Source: a virus
Direction: 5' to 3' (one strand)
Virus record (IMG/VR): IMGVR_UViG_3300001097_000006
Span: 1-47,159 of that record
DNA length: 47,159 nucleotides
The position numbers and the translations under genes were made by a program. The notes under the pieces are model-generated. The model worked only from the letters and a program-made list of their open reading frames with translations. It searched no databases and was not told the origin of the DNA. The number at the start of each line of letters is the position of its first letter. Position 1 is the first letter of the stretch. Shown here in pieces: positions 44,701 through 47,159 of the stretch.

Positions 44701-47135
44701 ATACCTTGTAACATGGCTACCATATTTTCCTTACCTAATTCTAGTAACCTATTAGGTATATATTTTTTTGGTGCTTTTAAACTTAAATCAAAACCTAGGT
44801 GTTCTAATAACGAACCAAAATATTTTGACGATATAGTATAATGTAAATTATCGTAACTTGAAAAGTTAAATCCAGCCATTTCTATTGCCGAAGATATATC
44901 ATCACCACAGGTAATTGTTATGTCACAACCCACTATTATATTATTTTCATTAATTGGTTCGTAACAAGATCCTTCGGATATATACAAACCAATTAGATAA
45001 GCTAAATCAGTTGTTATTTTATCGTAAATTATTTTAGGTTTATGTTCTTTATTATTAAATTCGTACTTAAAGTCGATTAAGTCGTTATTACCAAATATAT
45101 TAAAACTGTGTTGTATATTAACATAATCACCGATAGATAAATCACCAAGCTCAAACCAATCATAAGTTTTACTAGCGTTAGAAAAACCCCATAATTTATG
45201 TTTAAATGTACCTTCTAAGTCACCATTTGTTGTTGTTAATTTAATCGTTTTCTGTAACCCATTATTAACTAAGATATTTGATTCTCTATTTTTTTGATTA
45301 CCACGAACAGAATAGTTTTCTGTATAATAACCTATTTCTGGATTATTTGGTTGTGTATAATCAATTAAATCTGATAGTTGTTTCAACCCCTTATCCGTAA
45401 ATATAAATGTGTCATCAGTAACACAAGAGATTAACATACATTTTCCCCCAGTATTATGACTGATAACACCATTTGAAATAAATGAATTTGTGATTGGTAC
45501 ATGTAAGTCGTAAGTATAGTCTTCCGATTCGGTTATCGTATCTATTACATCAATATAACGTGTTTCATTTTCTAGTATTTGTGTTTTTAACGATAATAAA
45601 AATTCTTTTTTATTTTGTTTTCTTTTTAACCTAAAACCTATTTCATCGTAAAATTTAATTGCATTTTTATCGTAAATTTTTAAATTATAAATTTTACGTA
45701 TATGTTTTTTATTTGTTTTTTGTTCCTCATATTTTATGTGTGATATTATTCCGAAATTTAATAAAAGTATTTGTAATGTTTTTATTAATTTTTTTGATGT
45801 GCTAGCGTATTTAATACCTTTTATTGTACTTACACCATCACCATCAAACATACCTTGTAAAAACGCTTTAATTACTATCTTTGGCATCTTTAATAATGCT
45901 AACGGAATTTCTTTATCACTAGCATTATATTTTTTAAGACCAACCTCATTAAACCAATTAACTAATTCTGTTGATGACAACATAAAATGTCTGTCATCAA
46001 CTTGTTTAAAGCTAACACCCAAATTAGCTTTATCATTGATTAAAAAATCGCAAATAGATTCATCTATATTTGTAATTCTTATACCACCATTAAAAAAATT
46101 ACCTCCAGCTAAAAATAACCCTAATAAATAAACAAAATCTATATTGTCTTCTAATTTTTTTGGTATATTAATTAATTTACAATTATTATGTTTTTCATAT
46201 TCGATTAAAATATTACTATCAGAACCAAAATAATTTTGACCATATTGTATTATGGGTGTATCACCAACCACTAATTCATTCATTCTAACCCAAACATCTT
46301 GATCACCCCTATTAATTAATATTGGGTGTTTCCAACTACCTTCTAATTCTATACCTAATTTTGTTTTTATTTTAAAGGTTTGACCATACTCACTAACAAA
46401 TGTTTGTGTTGCGTTTACGATGTTACCATCCATGTTACAAACTTTATGTGGTGTTATTAAATCAGTAAAACCAATATTATCTTTATCGTAAACTAATTCA
46501 TTCATTTCAACTAAACCATTTTCAGTTAATATTAGTGAATCTTTAGTTAAACAACCAAGTGCTGTAAGTGCCGCCCCAAATAATACGGCACCGTTTTCAA
46601 TATACGCAGCCTCATCCATGATAAGATATGTTGGGGTAAAACCCCTCAAAGCATCTTTAGATGTAGCTACAGCTTTTACCCTACATTTATTTGGTAATCT
46701 AATTTCTTTTTTTGAATTTGTTAAAAATATATCTTTAGCTTCTTTTTCTGGCGTACCGTAATATTCATCACCCCAAACCCATCTAGGTAATTGGGTTAGG
46801 AAGTCTTTTATTTTTGCTAAAAATTCGAAAGCTAAATCTTGTTTGTTCGCTACAATAAGTATATTTTCTGGGTTATCGTAATCAGCAAAACCAACCTTTA
46901 TTGCCATATATGCGGCAGTTGTTGTTGATACACCAGCTTGTCTTGGTTTTGTTACTAAATTAAACCTATGTTTTTCATAAGCATTTATAATTTCTTTTTG
47001 TCTTGGGAATAATTTAAACGAAACAAAACCCTCTTGTGTTTTATCAAAAGTTTCTAAGAATGTTTCAATTGCGTATGTTGGACTACATAAACATTTGAAA
47101 TACTCTTCATTAATTTCTTGTCTTGTTAAACTCAT
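41775..47135 (-). CDS. Large terminase (T4 gp17-like) with three inteins
   Basis: 1786 residues in the precursor; about 590 after excision of three inteins, matching gp17 (610). Residues 62-72 hold the Walker A-like TKPRQAGVSTT, 171-178 the Walker B LIMDEAAY. LIS-TPNG is the coupling motif, split by intein two. The RuvC-like nuclease has SSDVARGDGED (Asp1177), VVDITGGMG (Asp1230) and GYHDD (Asp1331-1332), interrupted just after by intein three. The enzyme pumps DNA into the prohead through the portal and cuts the concatemer. It is the first gene of the head block. Confidence 0.95.
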   Translation of the reverse strand: MSLTRQEINEEYFKCLCSPTYAIETFLETFDKTQEGFVSFKLFPRQKEIINAYEKHRFNLVTKPRQAGVSTTTAAYMAIKVGFADYDNPENILIVANKQDLAFEFLAKIKDFLTQLPRWVWGDEYYGTPEKEAKDIFLTNSKKEIRLPNKCRVKAVATSKDALRGFTPTYLIMDEAAYIENGAVLFGAALTALGCLTKDSLILTENGLVEMNELVYDKDNIGFTDLITPHKVCNMDGNIVNATQTFVSEYGQTFKIKTKLGIELEGSWKHPILINRGDQDVWVRMNELVVGDTPIIQYGQNYFGSDSNILIEYEKHNNCKLINIPKKLEDNIDFVYLLGLFLAGGNFFNGGIRITNIDESICDFLINDKANLGVSFKQVDDRHFMLSSTELVNWFNEVGLKKYNASDKEIPLALLKMPKIVIKAFLQGMFDGDGVSTIKGIKYASTSKKLIKTLQILLLNFGIISHIKYEEQKTNKKHIRKIYNLKIYDKNAIKFYDEIGFRLKRKQNKKEFLLSLKTQILENETRYIDVIDTITESEDYTYDLHVPITNSFISNGVISHNTGGKCMLISCVTDDTFIFTDKGLKQLSDLIDYTQPNNPEIGYYTENYSVRGNQKNRESNILVNNGLQKTIKLTTTNGDLEGTFKHKLWGFSNASKTYDWFELGDLSIGDYVNIQHSFNIFGNNDLIDFKYEFNNKEHKPKIIYDKITTDLAYLIGLYISEGSCYEPINENNIIVGCDITITCGDDISSAIEMAGFNFSSYDNLHYTISSKYFGSLLEHLGFDLSLKAPKKYIPNRLLELGKENMVAMLQGIMDGNGYSDKVKGIIGINLSSKKLCQQIRFLLLNFGILTDYVEGITKPTKIVKVSSDNYRISATSIDAKKYYDVIGFRFERKQIKQEALTNVNLSNRFIIIPNGKVILREIINVFKLVKSLSNTGLSLNDIRVDKRNKTANISTDKFTKFIDYFINVLKLDLTKYNIDKILLDNSKWVPILSLVEGENNTYDFSLPETDDFWCHSVIYNGILGHQTPNGMDPLYYKTYDQSKQKKNSFNVVEMKWYEDLRYNKGLRWLKKDGETELEISEVEFTFESYNRMVSDGFKPTSYWYEEMCRGMNNDAKMIAQELDVSFIGSGGNVISEEYIEFQNKFNVREPKYTAGGEGEIWIWEEPIEGHQYILSSDVARGDGEDSSTITIINFTTMEQVMEYKGMIAPDLLAQIIEEYGNLYKAYTVVDITGGMGVSTVLKLLEFGYKRLHYESPNGRILSSKQKEMVAFNKGDKTPGFQATNVRLPMIANLEYQIRTNGIKIRSNRLTSEMLTFVYKKGRPDHMDGYHDDCLKKGTLIKTIDGYKPIENINVGDMVMTHKGRYREVEALIEKIFDGDWYDMNFQGQLSLGLSYNHPLYSAPNSLKRFNDDKLNERDWVLPSNWGMSKTGDKLYSNGHKPRQISIKETLGNNINKVLSDDDYYIKSKCENSNKLSEIILDTDFSKFLGLFLADGHSVKNSTRIGNNSYLISIAFHTKDEELCLDIERYLNKLEIGHNRSKVKGKGFSLLTSSKLLWYILNDCYNDDREKILPIYSKYLGDDLKYVLEYWLKGDGWQDTRGNYDSIGVSTSKILALSMRDIAWSIGKYAVINKNTRHRYGVKTKDQYWVHIREDIRSGDRLKQLSDFEYGTKTVSIEKSNFCGIVYNLQVAEDESFIANGIVVHNCIMAMGMGLWVLEHSFKNLERMEKQTKAILNSWVGSSSTSPTIKVINEKGNVETKINEKHIAYKNVQDPRGEFNWLFGGKR
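42021..43139 (-). mobile_element. Intein 3 of terminase, LAGLIDADG endonuclease
   Basis: 373 residues, Cys1333 to Asn1705, followed by Cys1706. Starts CLKKGTLIKTIDGYKPIENI and ends ANGIVVHN. LAGLIDADG motifs: FLGLFLADG with Asp1494 and LEYWLKGDG with Asp1594; both acidic residues are present, so the homing endonuclease is probably active. The insertion is directly after the nuclease HDD motif. The joined sequence is DGYHDD-CIMAMGMGL. Confidence 0.92.
44058..45425 (-). mobile_element. Intein 2 of terminase, LAGLIDADG endonuclease, terminal Gln
   Basis: 456 residues, Cys571 to Gln1026, followed by Thr1027. It starts CVTDDTFIFTDKGLKQL; its last residues are NGILGHQ, so the terminal Asn is replaced by Gln. 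LAGLIDADG motifs: LIGLYISEG with Glu721 in place of Asp, and LQGIMDGNG with Asn816 at the second acid position. The insertion is within the ATPase coupling motif (LIS-TPNG). Confidence 0.9.
45453..46553 (-). mobile_element. Intein 1 of terminase, LAGLIDADG endonuclease
   Basis: 367 residues, Cys195 to Asn561, followed by Thr562. It starts CLTKDSLILTENGLVEMNEL and ends NGVISHN. The first LAGLIDADG motif is LLGLFLAGG, with Gly344 at the acid position, and the second is LQGMFDGDG with Asp433. Endonuclease activity is therefore doubtful. Only nine extein residues (TGGKCMLIS) separate it from intein two. Its C-terminal part is similar to that of intein two. Confidence 0.92.
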
Positions 47136-47147
47136 AGTTTGTTTACA

Positions 47148-47155
47148 TATAAATA
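47148..47155 (-). promoter_or_regulatory. TATTTATA motif before the terminase start
   Basis: On the coding (minus) strand TATTTATA stands 12 bases before the ATG at 47135. The same motif, or a one-base variant, occurs 10-17 bases before several other starts. A role as promoter box is unproven, since such sequences are frequent in this AT-rich genome. Confidence 0.3.
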
Positions 47156-47159
47156 TGTT

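Overview
The window is a 47 kb piece of a very AT-rich genome of a T4-like tailed phage (a myovirus, probably with a large genome). The evidence is a T4-type head module on the minus strand: large terminase, portal, a gp21-like prohead protease, an acidic scaffold and a gp23-like major capsid protein, in T4 order. A gp5-like baseplate protein, a PhoH ATPase, a dUTPase and a gp55-like sigma factor support this. Start codons mostly lack Shine-Dalgarno sequences and follow A-rich leaders, and a few gaps contain TAnnTTTG-like boxes. Together these suggest a host in the Bacteroidota (Flavobacteriia-like). The host is an inference. I found no tRNA, CRISPR array or transposon.

Layout, plus strand (1-31409). 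Positions 1-1181 hold the end of one gene and two small probable virion or accessory genes, closed by a terminator. Positions 1336-5787 hold a GT-B glycosyltransferase whose frame is interrupted near its start, an HD-like protein, dUTPase and a GT2-GT4 fusion. Positions 5793-20524 form one tightly packed sugar operon, with many 1-4 base start/stop overlaps. It encodes about a dozen different glycosyltransferases or glycosyltransferase-like proteins, a glycosyltransferase-like/uridine-kinase fusion, a class II aldolase, a DUF1796 protein, a small HAD phosphatase, a GDPD-like phosphodiesterase and a tandem nucleotidyltransferase. PhoH follows, then a terminator. Positions 21577-25318 hold small proteins, two more glycosyltransferases and the sigma factor. 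Positions 25390-31409 hold a possible small terminase, baseplate/tail genes, a zinc-ribbon protein and a 50-residue gene.

Layout, minus strand (47135-31424). Large terminase, a small protein, portal, two unknown proteins, protease, scaffold, capsid and an HD hydrolase converge on the plus-strand genes near 31415. The two packaging proteins carry five inteins. The terminase has three, of which two lie only nine residues apart. The portal has two, a 142-residue mini-intein and an HNH-bearing one. After splicing the proteins would be about 590 and 678 residues. A functional packaging motor would therefore need five protein-splicing events.

The other unusual locus is at 1336-1431. A conserved glycosyltransferase N-terminus is read up to a glycine codon followed directly by UAA, and the rest of the family pattern resumes 8 bases later after another glycine codon. 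The break is flanked by long, unusually GC-rich inverted repeats. It may be a programmed translational bypass or frameshift, or simply a mutation or assembly error.

Taken together, the sugar operon would supply activated sugars and many transferases, probably to decorate phage particles or to change host surface glycans. The minus-strand block builds and fills the head. The sigma factor may switch on late genes.
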